From contig NW_005199684.1 in the NCBI RefSeq assembly GCF_000372725.1, positions 606,030-670,029 on the forward strand: 64,000 nt of DNA. Direction: 5' to 3'. This stretch comes from Emiliania huxleyi CCMP1516. Taxonomy: Eukaryota > Haptophyta > Isochrysidales > Noelaerhabdaceae. Positions within the stretch are counted from its first letter, which is position 1. Each line of letters begins with the position of its first letter. A model generated the notes under the pieces. The model saw only the letters and a program-made list of their open reading frames with translations. It was not told where the DNA came from and did no database searches. Both the position numbers and the translations under genes were made by a program. Shown here one piece after another: positions 42,801-54,668 of the stretch.

Positions 42801-44384
42801 AATGGCCTTCTCACGTCGGCATCGTTCGGCATCCACATGCCGAGTGGACAGTAAAAGTTGAGCTGAATCGGGACGGCGATGAGTGCAGGCCCACCTTTGG
42901 CCCACCTTTGGGGCTTACTGTTTGTCGGCCCCGTGCTGGGCCACTGGTAAGGCCCGAACGTGCTGTCCTTCACGACAAAGTTCTGGTACGGTGCATTTGC
43001 ATCGACAACTGCACTAAAACCGTATTCTGCCGGAAAGCCACTCTGCCACTCACTGGGGAAATTCTGCCCTCCTTGTTGTCTAATTTCAGCAAAAAGGTGG
43101 TGGCCTTCGCGGTCGGCGTGATTATCTTCAAACACGCACTCGTCGATGAAGAGCGCGCGACTGGAGTGGACAGCGATGGCACCGCCCGTGCCATCGTATG
43201 TTCCTGTCTTCTGGTATGATTCTCCGTGGGCGCGATTGCGACGGAAGACAGACTTCGAGATAGAGCTGTAAACAGGAAGGTCGGTGGAGAGTGCGCCCCC
43301 CGAGCCAGATCTGCCACGCTCCTGTTGACGATCAGGGTAGTATTCGAAAGCGTCGAAGTAATAGGCGTGGTCTGGAGTATTCGCCGCCCCCGCAACATTG
43401 TCATTAAACTCGCTGTCCTTGACGTTCAGGTGCAAGCGACATTCATCACTTGCAATCGCAAAGATCCCCGCACCACCATCACTCCGTCCATTTTGAATGA
43501 CGAGTCCGTCCAGAAACACGGACTCGTACTTGGTGTTTAACCAACCGTCGTCGTTCTTGCACCTTATGTTCCTGCTGCTCATGTCGACGTAGATCACCCT
43601 TGTTTTGTCCCCTCCATCGAGCACCGCTGTCCTTGGCGTGAGTGCACGGAGAGTGAGCGATCGCTCGATCACGATTTGCTTAGTAAGCGAGTACCGACCC
43701 GGTGCGAGCACTATGTCTGAGGCGTTACCCTCGAGAGCCGCGCGTAGCTCATCCACGGTCCGGACGAGCTCGTTGCCCGGAGTGAAGGGCGGCAGCGGCG
43801 GGGAGGGTGGCGGCGGCGGCATCGACGGCGGCGTCGGAGGCAGCAGCGGCGGCGACGGCGGTGACGGCGGTGACGGCGGTGGGGAGGGCGGCGGCGGCGC
43901 CGACGGCGGCGGCGGCGGACGGACGTAGAAGTCGAGGTTGTGGGATTGCCCGCAGCCCGTGGTGGAGTATGCAGCACTGCTTGAGAGCTGGCAGTCTCCC
44001 GGCCAGTTGTCATCGCCTCTGCCGTGATTGACGCCGAACTCGAAGCCCAAGCATGTTGTGCCGTATGCGACACAGAGAGCCTCGCATTGGGCCGTGGTCT
44101 TGCCATAGTGTTTCGGTTCCAGATTGTTGCCATAAACGCAAGCTTGAGGAAAGTGTTGCCAACTCGAGCTGCAAGGGATGATCTGACTGCCGTCCATGTC
44201 GTAGTCGGCGCCCGAGCCGCATTCGCCCTTGGCCCAGCACTCCGGCTGGCAGCGGCCGGTCGTCAGCGGGACGCAATTGCTTTCGTAGTACACGCTGTCC
44301 CTCCTACCGTCTCTGTGCGCGCAGCACTCGTCGAGCGGCCGATCGTCTAGAGTGAAGCACGCGGCGTTATAATCTAGTGTTCGG

Positions 44385-44415
<31 letters not shown>

Positions 44416-47400
44416 GCGGTGACGGCCGGTAGTAGAAGTCGAGGTTGTGCCGAGCCCCGCAGATCTCGGTGGCGTCTGCGCTGCTTGAGAGTACGCAGTC
44501 TCCCGGCTTGTAGTCATCGTTTCTGCCGTGATTGACGCCAAACTCGAACCCCACGCATGCTTGTTCCCCTGCCCATTCGACGCAGCGTTCCTGGCATTGG
44601 GCCGTGGTCAGCGACTCGCCTAGGTATTTTTTCAGGTTGGAGCCCGCTACGCATCCTGGAGAGCGGACATTCCAACTCGACGATGGCGGCAGCGACGGCG
44701 GCGAGGACGGCGGCGGCGACGCGGCCGCGTTGCCGATGACCAACGCAACGGAAGCCACGCGGACGATGCCGGGGGTCCGTGTGAGCGAGACCGCCATCCC
44801 GAGCAGCACAGTAACTCCCACGCGGAGGCCCGTCTCGACCAGCTGCCCAGCAGCGTAGTCGGCACCGATCGTGGCGGCGCCGGTGGCTTCGCTAGCGGAG
44901 GGGAGCTCGGCGCCCGGCGCGGCGCCGCAAGTAACGGCTGTGTGTGAGGCAGCGGCGCCGAGCCACAGGCGAGGAACGGCGCCCCACCCCAAACGATCAA
45001 CCAAGTCCTGCGCCGTGCCGATCTCGGGGCAAAAACCGGGGCCCTTGCGCGCATCGGGGGCGACGCCGCCGCTGCACTCGTCCGACATGTCGAGGAAGAA
45101 GAGGATCACAATGCCAACTCGGAGAGCACGTGCGCTGGCGAGCCAATGCACGGAGCCAGCTTCGTGGCTGCGGCCCGCCCCCGTCTTCTTGACCTGCCTA
45201 CGCAGCGACAGCTCAAGGCACGCCGAGGGGTCGACGACAAAGTCGATGTCAGCGCCGGGGCTGGAGGTACTGGCCACGGCGAGGCCGGGTGGGGAGGAGC
45301 CGCTCCCACCGCCGGTGCCGACTCGCCCCTTGCTCGCGTGGAGCGGTGCGGCGAGGCCGTGCTCTTCGCCGTTGACTTCAGCCCCGCCGACGGCGAGTTT
45401 CGCCTCGATAGCGGCCGTTGAAGGTGCGGTCTCAGCGCCAATGAGCTCGGACGCGCTCGAGGGGTGCGCAAAGGCCGGTACCGTCCGCCCCTTCCGTCCG
45501 ATGATCGCGCCGTGCGTGCCGGTGCTCTGGAGCGAGCGCTGGGTGCGGCGCGCTGTCGAGAGCGCCGCCTCCGTCGCCTGCCGGCTGCCGCCGCCGCCGC
45601 CGCCAGACCCGCCGCCGGACCCGCCGCCGGAGCCGCCGCCGGAGCCGCCGCCGCAGCTGCCGCTGAGCGACTGGCCGATATCGAGCCAAACGTGATCCGT
45701 GTCGCCCGCGATGGGGCCGCTGGTGGTCGCGGCCGCCGCCGCGCCGCACTCGTGGGCGAGGGGCAGCACACCCGCCGTCAGGAGGGCGCCCTCCGCCGCG
45801 TTCTTCTGCGACTGATCCGCGCAAGCCGCGCAAACCTCGTGCTCAGAGCGCAGCGGGCCCTGCTGGATCGCCGTCATCAAAGTGCTGATCTTGTCGACGA
45901 AGGCGCGCACGAAGCCGCGCGCGCCGGTCTGGAGCAGCTTCTCGCCCTGCGTAGGCCGAAGCAGCTGCTGCCCGGAGGCCCACGACGTGCCCAGCGCCTC
46001 GCCGACGTCGGCGCGGCAGGCGAGGGTTGGCTCAGAGAGCCGCATCTGGCAACTTGCGACCAGCCCAGAGGGAAGCGCCTTGGGAGACGCGAGCCGACTC
46101 GTGTTGCTGCCCTGCACGGCGGACGCCGCACGGAGCGTCGCCGCCCGCGTGCCAGCGGAGTGCGCCGTGGCGCTCGCGTGGACAGTCGCGGTCCCGCCCG
46201 ACGAGGGGTCGGCGACCACGTCGATGTCAGCGCCGGGGCTGGAGGTACTGGCCACGGCGAGGCCGGGTGGGGAGGAGCCGCTCCCACCGTCGGTGCCGAC
46301 TCGCCCCTTGCTCGCGTGGAGCGGTGCGGCGAGGCCGTGCTCTTCGCCGTTGACTTCAGCCCCGCCGACGGCGAGTTTCGCCTCGATAGCGGCCGTTGAA
46401 GGTGCGGTCTCAGCGCCAATGAGCTCGGACGCGCTCGAGGGGTGCGCAAAGGCCGGCACCGTCCGCCCCTTCCGTCCGATGATCGCGCCGTGCGTGCCGG
46501 TGCTCTGGAGCGAGCGCTGGGTGCGGCGCGCTGTCGAGAGCGCCGCCTCCGTCGCCTGCCGGCTGCCGCCGCCGCCGCCGCCAGACCCGCCGCCGGAGCC
46601 GCCGCCGCAGCCGCCGCCGCAGCCGCCGCTGAGCGACTGGCCGATATCGAGCCAAACGTGATCCGTGTCGCCCGCGATGGGGCCGCTGGTGGTCGCGGCC
46701 GCCGCCGCGCCGCACTCGTGGGCGAGGGGCAGCACACCCGCCGTCAGGAGGGCGCCCTCCGCCGCGTTCTTCTGCGACTGATCCGCGCAAGCCGCGCAAG
46801 CCATGCGCTCAGGGCGCAGCGGGCCCTGCTGGATCGCCGTCATCAAAGTGCTGATCTTGTCGACGAAGGCGCGCACGAAGCCGCGCGCGCCGGTCTGGAG
46901 CAGCTTCTCGCCCTGCGTAGGCCGAAGCAGCTGCTGCCCGGAGGCCCACGACGTGCCCAGCGCCTCGCCGACGTCGGCGCGGCAGGCGAGGGTTGGCTCA
47001 GAGAGCCGCATCTGGCAACTTGAGACCAGCCCAGAGGGAAGCGCCTTGGGAGACGCGAGCCGACTCGTGTTGCTGCCCTGCACGGCGGACGCCGCACGGA
47101 GCGTCGCCGCCCGCGTGCCAGCGGAGTGCGCCGTGGCGCTCGCGTGGACAGTCGCGGTCCCGCCCGACGAGGGGTCGGCGACCACGTCGATGTCAGCGCC
47201 GGGACTGGAGGTACTGGCCAGTAGGAGGCCGGGTGGGGAGGAGCCGCTCCCACCGTCGGTGCCGACTCGCCCCTTGCTCGCGTGGAGCGGTGTGGCGAGG
47301 CCGTGCTCTTCGCCGTTGACTTCAGCCCCGCCGACGGCGAGTTTCGCCTCGATAGCGGCCGTTGAAGGTGCGGTCTCAGCGCCAATGAGCTCGGACGCGC

Positions 47401-48433
47401 TCGAGGGGTGCGCAAAGGCCGGCACCGTCCGCCCCTTCCGTCCGATGATCGCGCCGTGCGTGCCGGTGCTCTGGAGCGAGCGCTGGGTGCGGCGCGCTGT
47501 CGAGAGCGCCGCCTCCGTCGCCTGCCGGCTGCCGGCGCCGCCGCCGCCAGACCCGCCGCCGGACCCGCCGCCGGAGCTGCTCAGGACGGCGCCCTCCTCC
47601 GCCGCGTTCATCTGCGACAGATCCGCGCCAGCCTTGCGCTCAGAGCGCAGCTGGCTCTGCTGGATCGCCGTCATCAAAGAGCTAATCTTGTTGACGATAG
47701 CGCGAACGAAGTCGCGCGCGCCAATCAAGAGCTTCTCGGTTGTCGGCCGAGACTGCCCCAATGTCTCGCCGCCGCCTGCACTGCAGGTGCCAGAGGCGTG
47801 CAGCGTTCCCGCCAGCGGGTAGAGAAATTTGCGGTCGAAACCGAGGGGGGCCTCGAGCAAACCGGCGTGGAGGGCGACGCCCTTGTTCCACGCGTGCGCC
47901 GAGTTGCCCTCGAGCGAGAACTCGCTCGACTTGTTGCCCACGTTCGCGTCCCAGGACTCGCTGGTCGCGCACGTGCGCACGTTCATGATGCACATCTCCT
48001 TGTTGGCCGCCTCCGCGCACGCGTCGTCGCCGAGCGACGCGGAGGCGTTCGGCCCGTGCCACCCGATGCCGGCGAGTCTCACCAGCTTGTCCGCCAAGTC
48101 GCCGCCGCCGCGGCAGCCGTCAAAGGCGGAGCACGTCTTGTGCGGCCCGCTGAAGCTGCCGCGGTTGTTGAAGATCTTGCGCTGGACGTCGGCAGTGACG
48201 CCCAGCGTGATGCGGCCGGCGCCGCACGCTGATTGGGAGGTGACCCCGGCTGCGATCTCACAGCCGGGCGGCGCCGAGCGCGCCGCCTCCGTCGAGTGCC
48301 CGTCGAAGCCGATGCTGGTGTGCATGATCGAGTCCGAGCCGCGGGCGACGCCCGCGACGAGAGCGGCGCCGCCCGCGAGCCCCGCAAGAACGCCGAGCAG
48401 AAGGAGGCGCATCAAGGTTGCCGAGGTCTTCAT
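36861..48433 (-). CDS. giant surface receptor: PAN, beta-helix, GCC2/GCC3 repeats, multi-pass membrane core, TIR, Tudor-like tail
   Basis: Exons 48433-39467, 39394-38652, 38585-38507, 38435-38340, 38270-38055, 37985-37605, 37531-37466 and 37397-36861 join in frame to 3,694 residues. Introns are 66-73 bases with donors GC, GT, GC, GC, GC, GA, GC. The start is a signal peptide (MRLLLLGVLAGLAGGAALVA). Next come near-identical Ser/Ala/Gly repeats (about 230-1070) and two PAN-like modules (GFEFGVNHGRNDD, about 1260-1335; GFEFGVNHGRGDD, about 1430-1505), each followed by Pro-rich linkers. Then a parallel beta-helix (about 1555-1860) and some fifteen GCC2/GCC3 cysteine modules (C.PCxxGxYC type, to about 2780). 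Eight or nine membrane segments follow (2805-3230), then a TIR domain beginning SHIWSTGQDAVAVIKNEL with KIFLDVDDLEDIGALEEYI, then CLREI. The tail has a Tudor-like VDVKYDDGNIERSKL. Likely a plasma-membrane sensor with a cytosolic TIR output; ligand unknown. Confidence 0.82.
45230..47750 (-). repeat. intragenic tandem repeat of about 0.97 kb in the receptor gene
   Basis: Two full and one shortened copy, with equivalent points at about 45243, 46218 and 47187. By eye they differ at only a few bases. Each encodes TGTHGAIIGRKGRTVPAFAH, SSASELIGAETAPSTAAIEA and a (SGGG)n linker of varying length. All copies keep the reading frame. Confidence 0.92.
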
Positions 48434-48559
48434 TCGGCGAAGAGACACAGCGGAGCCGCTCAAAACGCCGCTTTTCTTCTGTCGTTTAAATTCTTCTGTG
48501 CCTGTCAGCTGTGAGAGAGAGTTGTTTTGTCTAAATTCTTCTTTGCGAAGGGAGCACGA

Positions 48560-49000
48560 AAATTCAAGACCTACATCACGTCGTGCGCACCGCCGCCCCC
48601 CGCGCCGCCCTCGCCGCCTCCTCCGCCGCCCGAGTGCACCCTCGGCTACCAGAACCGGCCATTCGGGATCGTCCCCACCAGCGGCGGCTACGTACGACCT
48701 CCCTCCCCGACCAGCCGATCAATGGCACGGCAGGAGTGCGTCGACGCGTGCAACGCATCGTCGACCTGCGACTCGTTTGCCCGGCAAACGACGGAGAGGG
48801 CAGCAGAGCCCAGTCTACGATTACGAATACGACCCTATACCGCATACCGTCCCATCGCCGACAGCGAACCGTCGGACTGTTTTCTCAAGCGCGGCGGGTG
48901 GAATCTGACCACCTTGGAGCTCGCTCCCATATCGACTTCGAGTTCTATCGACTTCGAGTTCTACATCGTGTCGTGCGCCCCGCCGTCAGAGTCGCCATAG
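48560..49000 (+). pseudogene. PAN-like gene fragment beside the receptor
   Basis: A + frame of about 145 residues without an upstream ATG (the first Met is at 48722). A Pro-rich stretch is followed by CTLGYQNRPFGIVPTSGGY, ECVDACNASSTCDSFA, CFLKRGGWN and EFYIVSC, the spacing of a PAN-like module. It lies about 130 bases from the receptor start in the opposite orientation. It is either a relic or one exon of a lost gene. Confidence 0.5.
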
Positions 49001-49786
49001 CCGCTGTGTATATACAGAATTGCATGCATGAGAAACAGTTGATGTTTTGATGATTCAAAAGGAAAGTCTCTCTCTCTCTACACTGTGACTCAATGCAGCA
49101 CGCGCCCCTGTGTGCACACACCTCGCGCCCCCCCACACCGAGCCCTGGTCTGACAGCCTAACAGCAAACCCCGGTCGGCGGACAGCGCCTGACAGTGCCC
49201 GACAGCCTGACAGCGTTGACAGCACTTTAGCCCGACAGCAGCACAGACCGTACACAGGCCGTGCAGCCTCTTTCTTGTGCCCCATGAGGGTATAACAAAA
49301 TTACATGCAAAGACATGTGAGTGTGGTCCATGTAGTCATGGGATGGAAATCGGTCATGGGTCTCTCTCTCAACCCCCCCCGCCCCACCTCTGCGGACCCG
49401 CGGCTGTGCTACTACAAATGAAGCTACCAGCTGGCCTTCTGGGGGCCTACAGTCATATGCCTACGTCTGGGTGGGGGTGGCCGCCGCCGTCTGTGCCGCC
49501 GCCGCCGCCTGCGCCTGCGCCGCCATCTGCGCTGTGCCGTGTGCGCTCCCCAGGCGGCCGCCGCCGCCGACGGCACGGTAGTCGGTAGACGCGCGCCGCG
49601 CCACTGGCAGCTCGAGTGCAGAGTACCTGCGCCAGCTCTCGATGAGTCAGCGCAGCAACGGGGTCTTCATCAACGATCCCAAGGGCCTCTTTATCCTCCG
49701 GTGGTACCGTGAGGTGAAGGGTGACGGGACCCCTCCCAGACGGCCCGCGCTACCGTACCAGAACAGAGCGTGCAAGTACGGGGGAA
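49001..49786. other. intergenic, nothing firm
   Basis: 49,150-49,240 has many GACAGC/CTGACAGC words in no strict period. The rest is C-rich and GCC-rich without a recognisable gene. Confidence 0.4.
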
Positions 49787-50321
49787 GGACCGTGAGTTGA
49801 GGAAAGGCGAGGACGCGACCCACTTCGCCACAGACGGTCCCGCGCCTCGCCGCTAAGACGGGTATACGACCGCGGCTCGTGTGCGTGTACCCGTCTTTGT
49901 CCGCGCGGAGTGAAAAGTCCAACGCGCTCGTCGGTGACGGCGTCCCCGGATTTCGCCAAGCTCGGCGAACCTCGACAGCGCCTTCGGTGGCATGCAGCTC
50001 TTTGCGACAGAAGCCTGGAGAGCAGCTCCTCTGCTGCTCACACGCTCTGCACAGTTGACACAGCCTACTGTGCGGCTGCCACAGCTGTGACAGCGATGGG
50101 CTCGCCCTCATTGGCCCTCAGTCACTTGTGCTGCGGCTTGTGTGAGCGACACTGCTCGGCGACTGCTGGCACACTGTGAGACCATGGGTGTGAGGTAAAA
50201 CCACGCTACCAGCGCTTGGTCATATCGGCCCCGAGGTCAGATCCTTCTACTCTGTTGATGACAACACTTGTCTACTCGCTGGAGCCGAGCAGGAGGGCCT
50301 AGCGCACAACCCCTGTGCAAC
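49787..50321 (+). mobile_element. inverted-repeat element C, older copy
   Basis: Similar along its length to 60308-60860, but its terminal inverted repeats are worn. Contains a 14-bp hairpin: AAGACGGGTATACG (49855-49868) and CGTGTACCCGTCTT (49884-49897) around a 15-base loop. A second stem GCACAGT/ACTGTGC is kept in both copies. No coding capacity, so non-autonomous. Confidence 0.8.
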
Positions 50322-50401
50322 TCTCACAGGGCTACAAGCTGACGAGCGGCAACGATGGGGAGGCCTTCCGCTGGACCAGCAACTTGAGCACTTGAGCACT
50401 T

Positions 50402-50567
50402 GATAGGGTCGCTTCCGCATGGTACGGGACCCCTCGATCGTCTCGCCCTCCCTCACTGGTGTGTTCATTGGGGGGGTCATAACAAACACGGTACAGGATC
50501 GAGGTGCACGCTGCAGAAGCAGTGTCGTCCCCCCTCTCCCCGACGGCGATGGCGGTGTGACCGATCA
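50402..50567 (+). repeat. dispersed repeat B
   Basis: Near-identical to 33309-33478. It begins directly after AGCACTTGAGCACTTGATAG, the reverse of the unit seen in the tandem array at 52.5 and 53.5 kb. Confidence 0.8.
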
Positions 50568-51296
50568 GCAACTACCAGATCATCAGCAAGGTGTAACCTG
50601 AAGAAGCACTCTCTGCTATTCTCTCAGGGCGGCAGACAAGAAGATATATGACGTCCACCATGTGAAGAAGATGTTGGTAAGGAGGTCGAGGAGGCAGAGA
50701 GTGATACTAGAGTATAAATAAATAAATAAAAACGGACACCTCTCTACTGTGAGATGGGTAAAAAGGAACAGGTCCCCGCCCGTGCGATCTTTGTGCAGGG
50801 TTCTTTGTGGGTGTGGTCGGCGGCTAGGCGCCGAGGGGCCGGCTCCGCCGCTCAGTCGAGCAGCAGGAGCTCTGGCATAGGTTTGTCGACAAACTGGTCG
50901 AGCAAAATTTCGGCGAGGAAGTGGCACCGGCGGTACGCCGGGACGGACCCGGATCGGTCACATTGTGCCGAACCGCGCCGGCGAGCCGCCGCGGGCCCAC
51001 AGGAGGGCTGGGCGCCGCGGCACTTGAACGCGCCGCCAGCGAGGCGAGAGCAGCAGCCGACGACCGGCCGACATGGCAGTTGCAACGGCGCGAATACTCC
51101 TCCAGGCACCCCCCTGTCGGTCGAGCAGTCTTGGCTCCCGCGAGTGTACCCCCCTCTCGGTCAGAGGCCTGGCCAGGGGCACCTGTACCTGTAGGGGGGT
51201 ACCACCACCCCCCTCATGCTCACACGTCTTGCGAGAATGGGGGCGGCTAGGTGCGAGGGGGGGGGTGTTTGAAGATGACGCGCATATTAGCAGTCA
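50568..51296. other. intergenic with possible exon relics
   Basis: Two short + stretches look protein-like. About 50,632-50,720 reads AADKKIYDVHHVKKMLVRRS and ends at a stop. About 50,870-50,970 reads QELWHRFVDKLVEQNFGEEV. Neither has a start or a recognised family. They may be relics or exons of a gene I cannot assemble. Confidence 0.3.
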
Positions 51297-54200
51297 CGAA
51301 CTCACGATAATCCCTGCAGAATCCCGGATGGCCAACACCGACAAAACACCGACCGTGCAGGTGCCAAGCAGGTGCTCGCCACGAATGGAACTGAACAACG
51401 ACAGTATTGTAAATTCGGTTTCTTGCAGCGAGCCCCCCCCCAACCCACCCGCGCTAGGTCTCGGGTTTGACGCATGGGGTCACTCCCGCGAAACTCGTGA
51501 ACTAGCCGGGGCAGTCGGAGAAGGGGCAACTCCGTGCACTGACGGTCGGCCGTCAGAAACCACGCCTGCGTGGATCGCGTCACACCAATCCTCGCTACCC
51601 AACGCGGCCAAAGGATATCCACCTCGAGAACCTCGACAACGCCGTCCTAAATAGTTAGAGGCTGCGCAGGCCGTCCCGTTTGCTGTTTGCATAAAAAACG
51701 CCTGTTGCGCTGCGCGCGCGCGCCGGAGCCGTCTGTCTCACTCACGTGCCGCAATATGTGTCACACGAGAGGACGACTCTTCTGACGCCCACTGCGATTA
51801 TTTTTTGTAGGCACCGGAACGCCAAAAAACTAGTCTGTCTTCGAGTGAAAAGTAATCCGAGCAAACCCGCGGCCGCAATGAATTAAAAGGGGCGGTTTTC
51901 GAGGGGGAATCTGGAGAATCTGGGAATCGGCTCACCACGGACCACCTCCACCTCATCGAAAAACTTTTCCCTCCAAGACATTTTTTCAGTGTATGTAGTT
52001 TTTTGAGGTGCTCTACAACCTAGGCACAAAAGATATGGCATTGCAGCCAGAAAGAAAGAAAGAAAACAGACAACCCAAGCAGCCAGAAAGAAAGAAAGAA
52101 AGAAAACACACAACCCAAGGGAGGGATGGGAGAACGGCACGCCGCCACCACACAGGGATTTTAAGGAGAGGAGGGTGTGATGCGCTAGCCGTCGCCCACC
52201 CTGGGGGGTCTGCCTCCTCGTATCTCTTTTCGCAGTCTCTCGCCGCTTCTCGCTGCAACCTTCATGCCACCTCGCGGCTGTCCCACTCTCGTCGTTGTCA
52301 GCGCCCCTTAGGCCGGTCGTTTTTCTTTCTGCCAGACTCCACGCGCTGGCTCTCAGGCTCGCTGCGCCCTCGCCAGCCCTTCTTGCGCCGCCGCCTGTGG
52401 GCTCGGGAGAGCCCGCATCGGGCGCCGCGCGCAAAGACGCGCTGCGCCGCGATCATTTGCAGTCAAGTCATGTGCTCAGAGGGAGGGTGAGACGATCGAG
52501 GGGTCCCGTACCATGCGGAATCGACCCTATCAAGTGCTCAAGTGCTCAAGCACTGGTCATGTCGTTACGTTGCTCAGTTCCACTCTCTCTTCGAACACTT
52601 GTACTTCCACCGATGACGCTGGCACTGGGGTCCCCTTCGGGTGCAAGAGAGCCCTAGCCCTGGAGTATCGACCTCTGGCTTGTCAGCCGGTCACTTGATG
52701 ACGACCATGAAGTACAGCGATCGCCACCTCGCTGGCCTCTCCGCAAGGCCTCCCGACCGCGTCGAACTCATCGGCGCGGGCTCTCTCGGCTACGGGACCG
52801 GCCCCAGCTTCGGCTGAGGGCTGACAAGCTGCCGAGCCCAAATCACTGTGAGAGTCGTGATTTCTTGTTGGTTTTCAAATTCTTTGTAAAACTCTAAAAT
52901 CTCTCTCGAACTCTCACGATATCGATAATCCCGCCCGGATGGCCAACACCGACAAAACACCGACCGTGCAGGTGCCAAGCAGGTGCTCGCCACGAATGGA
53001 ACTGAACAACGACAGTATTGGCGGGGGGCTCATGATTTCGAAGATAGGCCGAGGTTTTTCTTCTGCCAGACTCCACGCGCTGGCTCCAGGCTCCATATGA
53101 TCTCGGATATTTTTTGTAGGCACCGGAACGCCAAAAAACTAGTCTGTCTTCGAGTGAAAAGTAATCCGAGCAAACCCGCGGCCGCAATGAATTAAAAGGG
53201 GCGGTTTTCGAGGGGGAATCTGGAGAATCTGGGAATCGGCTCACCACGGACCACCTCCACCTCATCGAAAAACTTTTCCCTCCAAGACATTTTTTCAGTG
53301 TATGTAGTTTTTTGAGGTGCTCTACAACCTAGGCACAAAAGATATGGCATTGCAGCCAGTCAGCGCCCCTTAAGAAAGTCGTTTTTCTTTCTGCCAGACT
53401 CCACGCGCTGGCTCTCAGGCTCGCTGCGCCCTCGCCAGCCCTTCTTGCGCCGCCGCCTGTGGGCTCGGGAGAGCCCGCATCGGGCGCCGCGCGCAAAGAC
53501 GCGCTGCGCCGCGATCATTTGCAGTCAAGTCATGTGCTCAGAGGGAGGGTGAGACGATCGAGGGGTCCCGTACCATGCGGAATCGACCCTATCAAGTGCT
53601 CAAGTGCTCAAGCACTGGTCATGTCGTTACGTTGCTCAGTTCCACTCTCTCTTCGAACACTTGTACTTCCACCGATGACGCTGGCACTGGGGTCCCCTTC
53701 GGGTGCAAGAGAGCCCTAGCCCTGGAGTATCGACCTCTGGCTTGTCAGCCGGTCACTTGATGACGACCATGAAGTACAGCGATCGCCACCTCGCTGGCCT
53801 CTCCGCAAGGCCTCCCGACCGCGTCGAACTCATCGGCGCGGGCTCTCTCGGCTACGGGACCGGCCCCAGCTTCGGCTGAGGGCTGACAAGCTGCCGAGCC
53901 CAAATCACTGTGAGAGTCGTGATTTCTTGTTGGTTTTCAAATTCTTTGTAAAACTCTAAAATCTCTCTCGAACTCTCACGATATCGATAATCCCGCCCGG
54001 ATGGCCAACACCGACAAAACACCGACCGTGCAGGTGCCAAGCAGGTGCTCGCCACGAATGGAACTGAACAACGACAGTATTGGCGGGGGGCTCATGATTT
54101 CGAAGATAGGCCGAGGTTTTTCTTCTGCCAGACTCCACGCGCTGGCTCCAGGCTCCATATGATCTCGGATATTTTTTGTAGGCACCGGAACGCCAAAAAA

Positions 54201-54590
54201 CTAGTATGTCTTCGAGTGAAAAGTAATCCGAGCAAACCCGCGGCCGCAATGAATTAAAAGGGGCGGTTTTCGAGGGGGAATCTGGAGAATCTGGGAATCG
54301 GCTCACCACGGACCACCTCCACCTCATCGAAAAACTTTTCCCTCCAAGACATTTTTTCAGTGTATGTAGTTTTTTGAGGTGCTCTACAACCTAGGCACAA
54401 AAGATATGGCATTGCAGCCAGTCAGCGCCCCTTCGCGATTCGTTTTTCTTTCTGCCAGACTCCACGCGCTGGCTCTCAGGCTCGCTGCGCCCTCGCCAGC
54501 CCTTCTTGCGCCGCCGCCTGTGGGCTCGGGAGAGCCCGCATCGGGCGCCGCGCGCAAAGACGCGCTGCGCCGCCAGACCGACCGCTGCGG
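51297..54590. repeat. tandem array (unit 1,062 bp) leading into the eS6 promoter
   Basis: Two full units and a partial third have equivalent points at 52299, 53361 and 54423, exactly 1,062 bp apart and almost identical. A more decayed copy lies upstream (51297-51415 plus 51806-52047). Each unit carries a reversed piece of repeat B and the block GAACGCCAAAAAACTAGT to GGCATTGCAGCCAG. The last unit breaks off after GCGCTGCGCCGC and continues as unique eS6 upstream sequence. Confidence 0.92.
52048..52298 (-). mobile_element. SINE-like repeat A inserted in one unit of the tandem array
   Basis: The other array units read straight through GCAGCCAG-TCAGCGCC. Here about 250 bases of reversed repeat A separate the two halves, so the other units give the empty site. 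The tail end is duplicated (two AAAGAAAGAAAGAAAACA blocks, each preceded by GCAGCCAG), suggesting two insertion events or a tail duplication. Confidence 0.8.
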
Positions 54591-54668
54591 CGTCCTGGGC
54601 ATACGCGTCGGACAACCGCCATCACACGCCACTCTCCCCCTCTGCAGGCGCTGCGCAGGGCGGCCGCA

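Noticed and set aside
45464-48232. Several long plus-strand open frames opposite the receptor repeats
   Set aside because: They repeat because the receptor repeats do, and their sequence is Ala/Arg-rich without domain signals. They are antisense shadows.
48434-48463. Receptor start at 48463
   Set aside because: That codon is TTG. ATG at 48433 begins a proper signal peptide.
50632-50720. Possible chromodomain in the stretch KKIYDVHHVKKMLVRRS
   Set aside because: It ends at a stop before the conserved W-K-G-Y part and has no context, so the resemblance is too weak to call.
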